Shown one piece after another: positions 17,072 to 25,813 of a stretch of 57,952 nucleotides of DNA; the stretch's first letter is position 1, and each line of letters starts with the position of its first letter. Source of the stretch: Desulfobacteraceae bacterium (lineage in GTDB: Bacteria; Desulfobacterota; Syntrophobacteria; Syntrophobacterales; Syntrophobacteraceae). The notes beneath the pieces are model-generated. The model was given only the letters and a program-made list of their open reading frames with translations, was not told the origin of the DNA and ran no database searches. The stretch is from contig JAJFUA010000116.1 of NCBI GenBank assembly GCA_021372635.1, positions 1 through 57,952 on the forward strand, read 5' to 3'. A program made the position numbers and the translations under genes.

Positions 17072-17259
17072 GGCATCGATCCCCCGTATTCAAGAGGTGG
17101 CGAGTGTCTGGTTCGAGTGTGCCGGCGTAGCTTCTCCGGCTCACCCGATAAACTTGAAGCATCCGGGCCGGGAGGCCCCGTCAATGCTGTTGACCTGACG
17201 GTGCCGAATCCTGTTGCCTTCCGTAGGGTGAGTACGACGAAGTTGTGCCCACCACCATC

Positions 17260-18777
17260 TTAGAAGATCACCCCTTCGGGCTTTGACATGGACTCGTGCT
17301 GCTGCTCGTGATGGGGCGGCGGCGGGAAAACGAAGGCTTCCGCATCGTCCTGCGCATGAGCCGGCGGGTTTTTTTCTATCCTGCTTCGCATGCGCGTTCG
17401 AACCAGTTCGAAGAAGGTCTGGCACATGATGACGAGATCCATCCACACGTTCCAGTGCCGAACGTAGTAGAGCGTGACGGAAATTTCCTGTTCCACGTCC
17501 CGTGCTTCCCGCAGGGCCCAGTTCCCCATAATGCCGGGTTTCACCGCGAGAACGACGGGGAGCCACGCGTCATTCGCTCCGGCGGCCTCGACGGGAATGG
17601 TCCTGGGGCCGACCAGGCTCATCTGGCCCACCAGAACGTTGAACAGTTGCGGCAGCTTGTCCAGGCCGCTCTGGAACAGGAAAAGCTCGACGGGGCTCAT
17701 GGGGCGCCCGTTGTTGCGCGGCTGGACCCTTTTGCGAAAACTGCGGTAGGCCTTGAGAGTGGCCAGTCCGGTCCGGAACTTGTAGGTTTGAAATACGCCT
17801 CCGTCTCTGCCCCAGACCTGGAAGCTCTCGATGACGGGTCCTTTCCCTTCGATCAGGAGCAGGATTGCGATCGTCAGCATGGCCGGGACCGCGAAGGGGA
17901 TCATGAAGAGGCAGAGCGCGTAATCGATCACCAGCTTGACAATGGCGCTTATGCCCCCTGTGTAGCCGGCCTGGAAGCGCAGCAGGGGAATCCCTCCCCT
18001 GAAGCTCACCCGCAGGTTCATGAGACTCAGATCGCCGGCTTCCGAGGCGATCTGCACTTCGGGCTCGGAGCGGGTGAAGCCGGGTTTCAGAATGTCGCGC
18101 CTCGTTTCCCAGCAGATGGCGTCCGGCACGACGATGGCGAGGTTGACGCCTTCTCTGGAGGCGATTTCCCGGAACAGGCGCGAAGGCCCCAGGATCCTTT
18201 TGCCGGGCAGCACTTCGGTGCCCGAAGGATTGTAGTCGTCCAGGAAACCCGCAACGCTCACCATTCCCGACGTTTCCAACTGCTGGGCTATCGCTTTCGA
18301 TGCCTCGCTTGCGCCGAGTATCAATACCCTGTCGAGCAGCCGTCCCTTTTTCGACAGCATCCTCAGATACTGTCGGAAGAATGCCCGGCCTGCGCATACG
18401 GCAAGTATGCTCAGCACCCAGGTGCTGATGATCCAGCCGCGCGAAACCACCACCTCGCGCAGGAAAAAGCTTATGAAGATGATGCTGAACACGAAATAGC
18501 TGCATGCCCTGAATACCAGCATGTATTCTTCCGTTCCCCAGAACAGGTTCCGCCTGTCGTAGAGGCCGACGCCGTGCATGATCAACAGGAAAGGAACCAG
18601 AGAGAAAAAGAACAGGGGCAGATACATGCTGAAGGACGTGTCCAGGTTGTAGGGTATCAGCCCGCTGGATATCCGAAGCCCATAGGCCGAAGAAAAACCG
18701 GCGAAGGCCCCCAGGAGGTCCAGCAGAGCCAGATAGCACCAGATCTTCCAGTGTCTTGTGGAAATTTCCCTTTTCAT
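17260..18777 (-). CDS. Polyprenyl-phosphate sugar phosphotransferase (divergent WcaJ/WbaP type)
   Basis: 505 residues: four membrane helices (about 12-125), a CoA-binding-like domain (VLILGASEASKAIAQQLETSG), then a membrane hairpin and the bacterial sugar transferase core (VFQTYKFRTG, SGLDKLPQLFNVLVGQMSLVGPR). It starts repeat-unit assembly by placing a sugar 1-phosphate on undecaprenyl phosphate. The end of the core is divergent: the usual PGITGxWQVxGR reads PGIMGNWALREARD, and the tail is a disordered PPPPHHEQQH segment. Start 18777 has a GGGA site; the open frame extends 125 codons further without family similarity. A second, canonical sugar transferase is at 23376-24095. Confidence 0.82.
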   Translation of the reverse strand: MKREISTRHWKIWCYLALLDLLGAFAGFSSAYGLRISSGLIPYNLDTSFSMYLPLFFFSLVPFLLIMHGVGLYDRRNLFWGTEEYMLVFRACSYFVFSIIFISFFLREVVVSRGWIISTWVLSILAVCAGRAFFRQYLRMLSKKGRLLDRVLILGASEASKAIAQQLETSGMVSVAGFLDDYNPSGTEVLPGKRILGPSRLFREIASREGVNLAIVVPDAICWETRRDILKPGFTRSEPEVQIASEAGDLSLMNLRVSFRGGIPLLRFQAGYTGGISAIVKLVIDYALCLFMIPFAVPAMLTIAILLLIEGKGPVIESFQVWGRDGGVFQTYKFRTGLATLKAYRSFRKRVQPRNNGRPMSPVELFLFQSGLDKLPQLFNVLVGQMSLVGPRTIPVEAAGANDAWLPVVLAVKPGIMGNWALREARDVEQEISVTLYYVRHWNVWMDLVIMCQTFFELVRTRMRSRIEKNPPAHAQDDAEAFVFPPPPHHEQQHESMSKPEGVIF

Positions 18778-18791
18778 ATTTTTCCCGCATT

Positions 18792-19859
18792 TCAAGAGAC
18801 GAGTCTTCGAAGTTCCTTGGGCCGCTCCCAACGGAAGCGGGAGGTGAGGAGCAATCCCGAGTTCATCACGACGGTCGCTCCCATATCGTCCCAATGGAAA
18901 CCCACTCGAATGAGCCCCCGTTGTTCGAGCGCCTCGGTGATCTGCACCCGGTCGTGCTCGTTGCAGCAGATAAGGAGAAAACCGCCTCCCCCGGCGCCGG
19001 AGATTTTCCCTCCGTATGCTCCCGCCTGCAACGCGGCTTCGTAGCATTCGTCGATAAAGGAGTTGCTCACCCCGCTGGCAAAGCGCTTCTTTTCCGACCA
19101 GTTCTTGTGAAGGAGTCGGCCGAAGCCTTCTATGTCGCCTCCTTCGAGACAATCCCTGACCATGGGTACCATCGCCTTGACCTTGTGCAGGGCCTCCATG
19201 GTCTTTCCGCTCTTCTTTTCGCTGGCTTCCTTCTGCCTGGAGAGTATGCGGTTGGCGCTTCGGCTCTGCCCCGTGTAGAAGAGCATGAGAGAGCGTTCCA
19301 GCGCCGTTCTGTTTTCGAAGTTCAGTCCCAGGGGCGTAACGTTGGTTGTCTGCTCCGCAAACTCGATGAGGTTCAATCCCCCCAGTGCGGCCGCGTATTG
19401 ATCCTGCTTTCCGATGGGCGCGTGCATCTTTTCGATCTCTATGTATGACGCCAGCTCTGCAATCTGCTGCGAGGTCCAGTTCAGTCCGCAGGCCGTGGAC
19501 AGGGCCTTGATCAATCCTACAGAAACGGAACTCGATGACCCCAGGCCCGTTCCCGGTGGGATTTCTGAGGCGATGAACAGCCGGACGCCACGCGTCACGC
19601 CGAAATGCTGGAAGATGGCCCTCGGCAGTTCCAGGTCGCCTTCCCAGCTCAGCGGATAGTCGCCCACGTGCCTGAAAAAGGTCCGATAATCCGAAGAGGC
19701 GATTTCTAGACCGTTGTATGGGGTTGTCTTCAGGAAGACGTAGAAGTACCGATCGATGGCGGTGTTGATTACGGCTCCGCCATATTCCCGGTAATATGCG
19801 GGAAGATCGGTTCCTCCGCCGGCCAGCGAAATACGCAATGGAGAACGTACGATAAGCAT
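18792..19859 (-). CDS. hddA: GHMP-family D-glycero-alpha-D-manno-heptose 7-phosphate kinase
   Basis: 355 residues opening MLIVRSPLRISLAGGGTDLP, the signature of HddA-type sugar kinases, with the ATP loop EIPPGTGLGSSSSV at 99-112 and a C-terminal GKISGAGGGGFLL motif. HddA phosphorylates heptose 7-phosphate at C1; the bisphosphate is then dephosphorylated by GmhB, which is absent from the window. It shares the operon with hddC and gmhA. Start 19859 is chosen for its GGAG site at six bases and because the family begins at this motif. It ends 14 bases before the sugar phosphotransferase start. Confidence 0.87.
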   Translation of the reverse strand: MLIVRSPLRISLAGGGTDLPAYYREYGGAVINTAIDRYFYVFLKTTPYNGLEIASSDYRTFFRHVGDYPLSWEGDLELPRAIFQHFGVTRGVRLFIASEIPPGTGLGSSSSVSVGLIKALSTACGLNWTSQQIAELASYIEIEKMHAPIGKQDQYAAALGGLNLIEFAEQTTNVTPLGLNFENRTALERSLMLFYTGQSRSANRILSRQKEASEKKSGKTMEALHKVKAMVPMVRDCLEGGDIEGFGRLLHKNWSEKKRFASGVSNSFIDECYEAALQAGAYGGKISGAGGGGFLLICCNEHDRVQITEALEQRGLIRVGFHWDDMGATVVMNSGLLLTSRFRWERPKELRRLVS

Positions 19860-19949
19860 TTCGGGCTCCATCTCCCGGGTTGCGAGGTTGAGGGGCAACC
19901 CGGTCTCATCGTTCTCTGCCGCCGTTCCGTGTTCGGTTAGTGAAATGGT

Positions 19950-21095
19950 TTACCTGGAATTCAAGAGGGATTCGTAAACGTTTGATTCCCGCCGTATGCT
20001 GACGGAGTTGTCGTAAGAATCCAGTACGGTTTTCCGCGCGTTGGCTGCCAGTTCTTTCCGCAGCCCGCATGAGTTCACCAACTGGTGAACCCTTTCGGCA
20101 AAGTTGCCGGGGTTATGATGATCGAACAGCAATCCGTTGATCCCGTGCCTCACGATCGTGCAGTGGCCGCCGATTCGGGAAACGGCCACCGGCAGTTCGC
20201 ACGCCATGGCCTCCAGGACCGATGCGGGCAGGCCCTCGCTGAAGGATGCCTGGACGTAGATGTCGGTGTATTCATTCAGAGTTCTTACAATGTCATGAGT
20301 CAGGCCCTTGAAGTGAACGTACGGTTCTAGCTTTTCTCGGACTACCAGGTTCCTGAGGAATCCGGTGTGGCTTCCTTCACCATAGATATTCAAAATGACA
20401 TTCTTCGTTTTATATTTATCGGTGAGTATGCTCATTCCGTTGATGAGGCATTCGATATTCTTGATGCGTTCGAGCCTTCCGCAGAAGGTGAGGTAAAACG
20501 GATCGGGATGTGCCGGCCTGATATGATAGCGTTTGAATAACGATGTATCGACTGCGTTATAGATGATGGAAAGCAGTTCCGGCTTGATTTTGTACATGAG
20601 GAGCGAATCCCGGACCGCCTCGGATACGCAGATGACTTTATCGTAATTCAGAAGATTCAGATAATGGTAGAGCCGTTTCAACTTTCCGATCAGGGTGCTG
20701 TTGTCGGGATGCCTGGGGACGACCCCCATGGTTCTTACGAATACGGTCCCGGGCAGCATCGGCGCAAGAAGGTTCACGATCTGTGTGCTGGGTTCGAAAT
20801 AAGTGTGTACGATATCGAATCCGCCTTTCCTGATGAAAGCGAGAGCCTTGAAGAAATACCGGAGATGATCCATGACTGCGGAGAGCCTGGGGGCAGGACT
20901 GGGGAAATGGTAATGCACCTTCACGTCCGGGTAGGTCCGCTCCGCCATCGCCCCCGCAAGGGAATCCCCGCCCCCGTCGTAAACGATCTGCACGTCGTGG
21001 CCCTGCTTCCCCATTTCGCTCGCCTGGGCGTGAACGTATCGCTCGAGGCTTCCCAGCTTGCTGATGGGGTATCCCATGAACCTGAGAATCTTCAC
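19950..21095 (-). CDS. Family 4 glycosyltransferase
   Basis: 381 residues, GT-B fold. The donor site carries the EX7E motif in SEGLPASVLEAMACELPVAVS, preceded by YLTFCGRLERIKNIECLI and followed by GINGLLFDHHN. It transfers a sugar from a nucleotide donor to the lipid-linked oligosaccharide on the cytoplasmic side. The start is a GTG at 21095 (KILRFMGYP) with a perfect GAGGAG site; no suitable ATG exists near it. DNA around 20340-20620 is AT-richer than its neighbours. Donor and acceptor unknown; proximity to hddA suggests heptose as one option. Confidence 0.85.
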   Translation of the reverse strand: MKILRFMGYPISKLGSLERYVHAQASEMGKQGHDVQIVYDGGGDSLAGAMAERTYPDVKVHYHFPSPAPRLSAVMDHLRYFFKALAFIRKGGFDIVHTYFEPSTQIVNLLAPMLPGTVFVRTMGVVPRHPDNSTLIGKLKRLYHYLNLLNYDKVICVSEAVRDSLLMYKIKPELLSIIYNAVDTSLFKRYHIRPAHPDPFYLTFCGRLERIKNIECLINGMSILTDKYKTKNVILNIYGEGSHTGFLRNLVVREKLEPYVHFKGLTHDIVRTLNEYTDIYVQASFSEGLPASVLEAMACELPVAVSRIGGHCTIVRHGINGLLFDHHNPGNFAERVHQLVNSCGLRKELAANARKTVLDSYDNSVSIRRESNVYESLLNSR

Positions 21096-21145
21096 ATCGG
21101 TCTCCTCGCAGGCACGTGCGGTGAAAGAACCGGGGGCGGGCTGGT

Positions 21146-22279
21146 TCAACCCAACCGGCCACCGGCGGCCTTCGACGCACCGGCGCTGCCGACGGCCCGC
21201 TGCAGCGCCTCGGCGGTCTCCCGCACCTGCTCGCTGCTCATCATCGGCCACATGGGCAATGAAAGAATCTCCCGGGCCAGTTTTTCCGTAACGGGGAGTT
21301 CGGGGTAATTCGCATCCCTGTAAGCCGCCTGCCGGTGCAGGGGAATGGGGTAATGTATGAGCGTGCTGACGCCCTTTCCGCCGAGTTCCGCCTGGACGGA
21401 GGCCCTGTCCCGCGCGCGGACGACGTACAGATGGTAGATATGGCTCCTGCCCGGCGACGTGGAGGGGCGGACGACATCCACGTCCGACAGGAGACCGTCG
21501 TACTCTGCGGCCCATCTGCCGCGCGCCGCATTCCAGTCGTCCAGGTAGCCCAGCTTGACGGACAGCACGGCCGCCTGCAACGAGTCCAGCCTGCTGTTGT
21601 ATCCCACCCGCTCATGTTCGTATTTCCTGGCGGACCCGTGGTCCCTCAGCAGGCGGATTTTCGCGGCCAGGAGTTCGTCGCTGGTGACGACCATTCCGCC
21701 GTCGCCGAAGGAGCCCAGGTTTTTGGCCGGGACGAAGCTGAAGCAACCGGCCAGGCCGATGCTCCCGGCCCGCCGCCCTTTGTATTTCGCCCCCATCGCC
21801 TGGCATGCGTCTTCGATCACGATCAGGCCGAACCGCTCCGCCACGGCCATGATTTCGTCCATATCGCACGGCTGGCCGTAGAGATGAACGGGAACGATCG
21901 CTCTGGTCCTGCTGGTGACGGCCGCTTCCAATAAGGAGGAATCCATATTGAACGTATGTTCCTGGACGTCTACGAAAACCGGCTTCGCACCCGACAGCGA
22001 AATGGCCTCCGCAGTGGCGAAGAAGCTGTTGGCGACAGTGATCACTTCGTCCCCCGGGCCGATTCCGGCCGCGACGAGAGAGAGGAGGAGGGCGTCGGTC
22101 CCGGAATTGACGCCGATGGCGTACCTGGTGTCGAGGAACCGGCAGACCTGGTCTTCGAATCGTTCGACATACCTGCCGAGGATGTAGCTCGAACTCTCCA
22201 GCACCTCCAGGAGCGCCGCGTCGATTTCCGCCTTTATCGAATGGTACTGCTGCCGCAGATCAACGAATGGGACACTCAT
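21146..22279 (-). CDS. DegT/DnrJ/EryC1 aminotransferase (WbpE/WlbC-like)
   Basis: 377 residues opening MSVPFVDLRQQY. The PLP lysine is Lys186 in CFSFVPAKNLGSFGDGG, and EDACQAMGA holds the cofactor-binding Asp. Such enzymes transfer an amino group from glutamate to a keto nucleotide sugar. Its ATG overlaps the stop of the oxidoreductase gene (ATGA at 22279-22276). With that dehydrogenase and the hexapeptide N-acyltransferase at 24088 it makes the classic trio for UDP-2,3-diacetamido-2,3-dideoxy-glucuronate; the position of amination (C3) is inferred from this context. Confidence 0.88.
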   Translation of the reverse strand: MSVPFVDLRQQYHSIKAEIDAALLEVLESSSYILGRYVERFEDQVCRFLDTRYAIGVNSGTDALLLSLVAAGIGPGDEVITVANSFFATAEAISLSGAKPVFVDVQEHTFNMDSSLLEAAVTSRTRAIVPVHLYGQPCDMDEIMAVAERFGLIVIEDACQAMGAKYKGRRAGSIGLAGCFSFVPAKNLGSFGDGGMVVTSDELLAAKIRLLRDHGSARKYEHERVGYNSRLDSLQAAVLSVKLGYLDDWNAARGRWAAEYDGLLSDVDVVRPSTSPGRSHIYHLYVVRARDRASVQAELGGKGVSTLIHYPIPLHRQAAYRDANYPELPVTEKLAREILSLPMWPMMSSEQVRETAEALQRAVGSAGASKAAGGRLG

Positions 22280-23295
22280 TTCAGGGACACCTCGCTTCCG
22301 TTGGTTTTCAAGGACCGGTTCACGGCGTTCAGAACCCGTATGGTTCGCAGGCCGTCTTCCACGTTGCTGACCGGGCTTGCTCCCCGGCTCGCGCATTCCA
22401 GGAAATTCGCGATTTCCGTTGCGAGGGGCTGGCTCTGGCCCGTCTTCGCCACTTCTTTCCCCCGGTCGAACAGTCGCCAGTTCCAGTTGCCCCAGCTGTC
22501 GTAGCCTTCCGCCGGGGAATAGCCGCAGTCGTACAGGACCAGCTTGTCTTCCCTGGTCTCGTCGTAAACGGCCATGGCCCTGTCTCCCACGAACGTGATG
22601 TCTCTCCTTTTCAGGGGAGCCGCCCAACTGGAGTGCAGCACGGCCCAGGTCCCGCCGGGGAAATGGAGATCCAGGAACACAGTATCCTCTATGTTTTTGT
22701 AAAAGGTGCACTGGCCGCGGGCGGCGACGCGTTCGGGTTCCTGCTGAAACAGGTACATCAGTATGTACAGGTCGTGGATGGCGTAATCCCAGACGATGTT
22801 GCAGTCGGTTCGAATACGCGGACCGAGGCTTGAACGGTTGCCCGTCACATACCGGACGTTCCCGAGGCGTCCCGTCCGGATCCAGTCCCGGAGAACCTGG
22901 ACGGGTTCGGCGTATTCGAAGATGTGGCCCACCTGAAAGGTCTTGCCGGAATTCCGCACCACCGCGGCGAGCCTGTCGGCCTCCTGGACGTCTGTTCCCA
23001 TGGGCTTTTCCACGAATACGTGCTTGCCGTACTCCAGTGCCTGGATGGCAAGGGGCACGTGGGTCTCCGCCGGCGTGGCCAGGACCACCGCCTCGACCTC
23101 GGAGTCGCACATGGCGGTGGCGTAATCGTGCGTGACCGCGAGTTGCGGGTAGTCGGCCCGGATCTGCTTCAGCCGTTCGGGCGAGATGTCGCAGGCCCAC
23201 TTCACCCTGGCCTGTGGCTCGTTCATCAACGTGCGCAGCAGATTTTTTCCCCAGTAGCCATAGCCGAAGAATGAAACCGAGAGCGTCCGGGGCAT
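22276..23295 (-). CDS. Gfo/Idh/MocA family nucleotide-sugar 3-dehydrogenase (WbpB/WlbA-like)
   Basis: 339 residues with an NAD-binding motif GYGYWG (11-16), the family's EKPMG with Lys97, and a C-terminal beta-sheet domain. A conserved-looking Asp/His pair (WDYAIHDLYILMYL) fits the active site of nucleotide-sugar C3 oxidases. WbpB/WlbA proteins oxidise UDP-GlcNAcA at C3 for the next aminotransferase, to which this gene is coupled by a four-base overlap. Start MPRTLSVSF at 23295 has an AGGA site. The UDP-GlcNAc 6-dehydrogenase (WbpA) needed first is not in the window; the only sugar dehydrogenase here is AlgD-like. Confidence 0.85.
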   Translation of the reverse strand: MPRTLSVSFFGYGYWGKNLLRTLMNEPQARVKWACDISPERLKQIRADYPQLAVTHDYATAMCDSEVEAVVLATPAETHVPLAIQALEYGKHVFVEKPMGTDVQEADRLAAVVRNSGKTFQVGHIFEYAEPVQVLRDWIRTGRLGNVRYVTGNRSSLGPRIRTDCNIVWDYAIHDLYILMYLFQQEPERVAARGQCTFYKNIEDTVFLDLHFPGGTWAVLHSSWAAPLKRRDITFVGDRAMAVYDETREDKLVLYDCGYSPAEGYDSWGNWNWRLFDRGKEVAKTGQSQPLATEIANFLECASRGASPVSNVEDGLRTIRVLNAVNRSLKTNGSEVSLK

Positions 23296-23375
23296 GGTGC
23301 ATCCTTTTCGAGGAGTTGTTTCGAAGGCTTTCGGGAATTGACACGTCGAAAGAAACGCCGGACTGGCGGGGGCCG

Positions 23376-24095
23376 CTAGTGGGCGCCGCGGCCGGAGAGA
23401 ACCGCCTTTGCCGTGCGTGAGATCAAGGCCAGGTCGTATTTGAGCGACCAGTGATCGACGTAGTGGAGGTCCATGCCGATCATCCGCTCGTAGGGCACTC
23501 TCCCGCGCCCGTCCACCTGCCAGGGGCCTGTAAGACCGGCGGGCACCGCCAGCCGGCGCAGCCATTCCGGCCGGTACCGTTCCACTTCGAATGCCTGCGG
23601 GGCCTGGGGTCCGACAAGGCTCAGATCTCCCTTGATCACGTTCCATAACTGGGGCAGTTCATCGAGGCTCAACCGGCGCAGGTGCCTGCCGACGCGCGTA
23701 ACGCGACGGTCGTCGACGAGCTTGAAGGCGTCGGTTCCGTCGGGGCATGCATGGCCTGGATTGTGGCCAGCAATCAACCGGTCGAGGAATTTTAAATGCG
23801 GCGATGTATCGGCCCGGTCGTGCATGGTCCGGAACTTCAGGCAAAGAAAGCGCCTGCCTCGCTGTGTCACCCGTTCCTGCCTGAAGAAGACGGGGCCGTT
23901 CGAGTCGAGGCGGATCAGTATTCCCAGCAGCACGATCAGCGGCGAAAGCAGTGCAAAGATCGACGCCGAAATCACCCTGTCGAGGACGAGCTTGACGTTC
24001 CATCCGAAGGTCCCGGAATAGGGAGGGGGAGGAAGCAGGGAAGCTTCGTCCATCTTCTTCGGGTCGGGAGCGCTCAGCCATCGGTCGTCATGCAT
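23376..24095 (-). CDS. Initiating bacterial sugar transferase (monotopic phosphoglycosyltransferase)
   Basis: 239 residues with one membrane segment (about 35-62) and the complete core: GPVFFRQERVTQRGRRFLCLKFRTM, RLSLDELPQLWNVIKGDLSLVGP, then PAGLTGPWQVDGRG. It moves a sugar 1-phosphate from UDP to undecaprenyl phosphate to start the repeat unit. The GPQ in place of the usual GPR, and proline within LTGPWQV, are small deviations. The gene overlaps the N-acetyltransferase by eight bases and probably uses that pathway's UDP-sugar. It is the second phosphoglycosyltransferase in the locus (see 17260-18777). Confidence 0.9.
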   Translation of the reverse strand: MHDDRWLSAPDPKKMDEASLLPPPPYSGTFGWNVKLVLDRVISASIFALLSPLIVLLGILIRLDSNGPVFFRQERVTQRGRRFLCLKFRTMHDRADTSPHLKFLDRLIAGHNPGHACPDGTDAFKLVDDRRVTRVGRHLRRLSLDELPQLWNVIKGDLSLVGPQAPQAFEVERYRPEWLRRLAVPAGLTGPWQVDGRGRVPYERMIGMDLHYVDHWSLKYDLALISRTAKAVLSGRGAH

Positions 24096-24687
24096 GCCGA
24101 AGAAGCTCCCTCACGGCTCCGTCCGATTTCTCGAAGGCAAGGCCGCAGGCGCATGCAGCCTGCAAAACCGGAGCATCCTCCCGGTGCGGCCGGAACGACA
24201 GCTTCCTGCCGCACCGGCACACCCACCCGGCGGAACGCGCCGGCGCTCCCAATACCAGGTTGAAATCGGGCACGTCGCGCGTCACCACGCTGCCCGCCCC
24301 GATCATGGCGAACCGTCCCACCCTGTTGCCGCAGAGGACGGTCGCGTTGGCCCCGATGGTTGCGCCTTCCTCGACCAGCGTCTCTTCCCACTTTTCCGGG
24401 AAGATCTTCGCCCGCGGGAACAGCACGTTGGTGAACACGGCATTCGGACCGATGAAGACCCTGTCCCCGATGCGAACCCCGGCCCAGATGGAGACGCCGT
24501 TCTTGACCACCACGTCGTCCCCGATGACGACATCTCCCTCGATGAAGCAGTGGTCGCCGATATTGCAGTTGCGGCCGATGACGGCCCCGTCCAGGACGTG
24601 GGCGAAGGCCCAGATCCTCGTTTCGGGCCCGATGGACCCGGTTTCCACGAGAGCCTGCGGATGCACAAAGGGGCTGCCGTCTTTCAT
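24088..24687 (-). CDS. Hexapeptide N-acetyltransferase of WbpD/WlbB type
   Basis: 199 residues, left-handed beta-helix throughout (IGPETRIWAFAHVLDGAVIGRNCNIGDHCFIEGDVVIG is the family's hallmark opening, split here into turns), ending in APARSAGWVCRCGRK and a CxC...CxC segment that looks like a small zinc ribbon. WbpD/WlbB acetylates the 3-amino group of UDP-GlcNAc3NA to give UDP-GlcNAc(3NAc)A. Its partners, the C3 dehydrogenase and the aminotransferase, lie just downstream in the same operon. The extra Cys pairs at the C-terminus occur in some relatives. Confidence 0.88.
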   Translation of the reverse strand: MKDGSPFVHPQALVETGSIGPETRIWAFAHVLDGAVIGRNCNIGDHCFIEGDVVIGDDVVVKNGVSIWAGVRIGDRVFIGPNAVFTNVLFPRAKIFPEKWEETLVEEGATIGANATVLCGNRVGRFAMIGAGSVVTRDVPDFNLVLGAPARSAGWVCRCGRKLSFRPHREDAPVLQAACACGLAFEKSDGAVRELLRHA

Positions 24688-24697
24688 GGCTTCCTTC

Positions 24698-25813
24698 TCA
24701 GTTTATCGCCGTCCGGCGCACGGACTGATACAGGGCATCGTATCGTTCGGATATTTTCCGCCAGGAAAAGTTGTCCTTGACCCACTGCCGGGAACTTCTG
24801 CCCATCTCTGCCATCGCGGCGGGATGCGCCAGGACCCATCGCAGTTTTTCCTCGAGGTCCCCGCTGTCGCCCGAGCGGAAATAGACGACGTGTTCCGGCA
24901 GGATCGCGGTGTTCGCCGGTATGTCGCTGGCGACGATGGGTATTCCGAGGGTTGCGGCTTCCAGGAGCACGATGGACATCGCTTCGTAGAGGGAAGGAAA
25001 CACGAAGACCCTGGCCTGGCTCATGATCCCGAGGAAATCCGCCTTCCTTTCGACGAAGGGGATGAACTTCACCCGTGCGTCCGTGGTGCTCTTCAGCATT
25101 TCGATGTACGGGCGGTCGGTGTCGCTGTCTCCGATCACGACCAGGTCGAGTTCCGCGTTCGTTCGCGAGAATGCCTCCAGTAGAAAATGGCATCCCTTCG
25201 TCCGGTCCATTCTACCCGCGGCGAAGAGGACGAATTCTCTCCCGACCCCGTGCCTTTCGAGAATGGCGCGGCCGCTTTCCGGGTCCATAACCAGTTCGTC
25301 GTCGACGCCGTTGGGCAGGTACTGAACCTCATGGCGCCACCTCCTGCCATAGTTTTCGGCATCGGGCAGCGAAACGCTGGTGGCCCTGTTGGAGAAATGA
25401 ATGAAGAAGAAATCCAGCATCTTCATGACGCGTTTCGCGACGGGGTTCCATTTGTCCCGGTCGTATCCCTGGCCGTGGGACGTCGCGACCACCGGGAATT
25501 TCAGGCGAAGAAGAGGCGATACAAAGCATGCCTCGGCGTTATGGATATGGACGAGGTCGTAGTCCCCGAAGAGCACGGCGTGGAGGGCCGCGAAGAGATT
25601 GAGCGTGACGGGATGCATGTGCTTGCCGGCGAAGCAGGGCAGCCGGACGATGTTGATGCCGGGGTAGCGGGTGTCTTTCGGGGTATAGGATTCACTGCAA
25701 TAGACGGTGAACTGGTAGCGTTCCTTCAGCGCCTGCGCGATCGCCTCGCCCACCCGTTCCACCCCACCCTTGGATGGAAATCCTTTCAGACCGGTCAGTG
25801 CGATTTTCATCAT
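24698..25813 (-). CDS. Family 4 glycosyltransferase
   Basis: 371 residues, GT-B. The N-terminal lobe opens MKIALTGLKGFPSKGGVERVGE; the donor lobe has FAAGRMDRTKGCHFLLEAF and LYEAMSIVLLEAATLGIPIVASD (EX7E). It begins directly after the radical SAM stop, preceded by an AGGAGG site, so expression is tightly linked. The opening resembles GT4 enzymes of exopolysaccharide loci that recognise lipid-linked acceptors. Sugar specificity unknown. Confidence 0.86.
   Translation of the reverse strand: MMKIALTGLKGFPSKGGVERVGEAIAQALKERYQFTVYCSESYTPKDTRYPGINIVRLPCFAGKHMHPVTLNLFAALHAVLFGDYDLVHIHNAEACFVSPLLRLKFPVVATSHGQGYDRDKWNPVAKRVMKMLDFFFIHFSNRATSVSLPDAENYGRRWRHEVQYLPNGVDDELVMDPESGRAILERHGVGREFVLFAAGRMDRTKGCHFLLEAFSRTNAELDLVVIGDSDTDRPYIEMLKSTTDARVKFIPFVERKADFLGIMSQARVFVFPSLYEAMSIVLLEAATLGIPIVASDIPANTAILPEHVVYFRSGDSGDLEEKLRWVLAHPAAMAEMGRSSRQWVKDNFSWRKISERYDALYQSVRRTAIN

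Noticed and set aside
17296-19044. 582-codon plus-strand open frame opposite the phosphotransferase and hddA genes
   Set aside because: Antisense shadow of two well-supported genes in high-G+C DNA; the translation has no domain and strongly biased composition.
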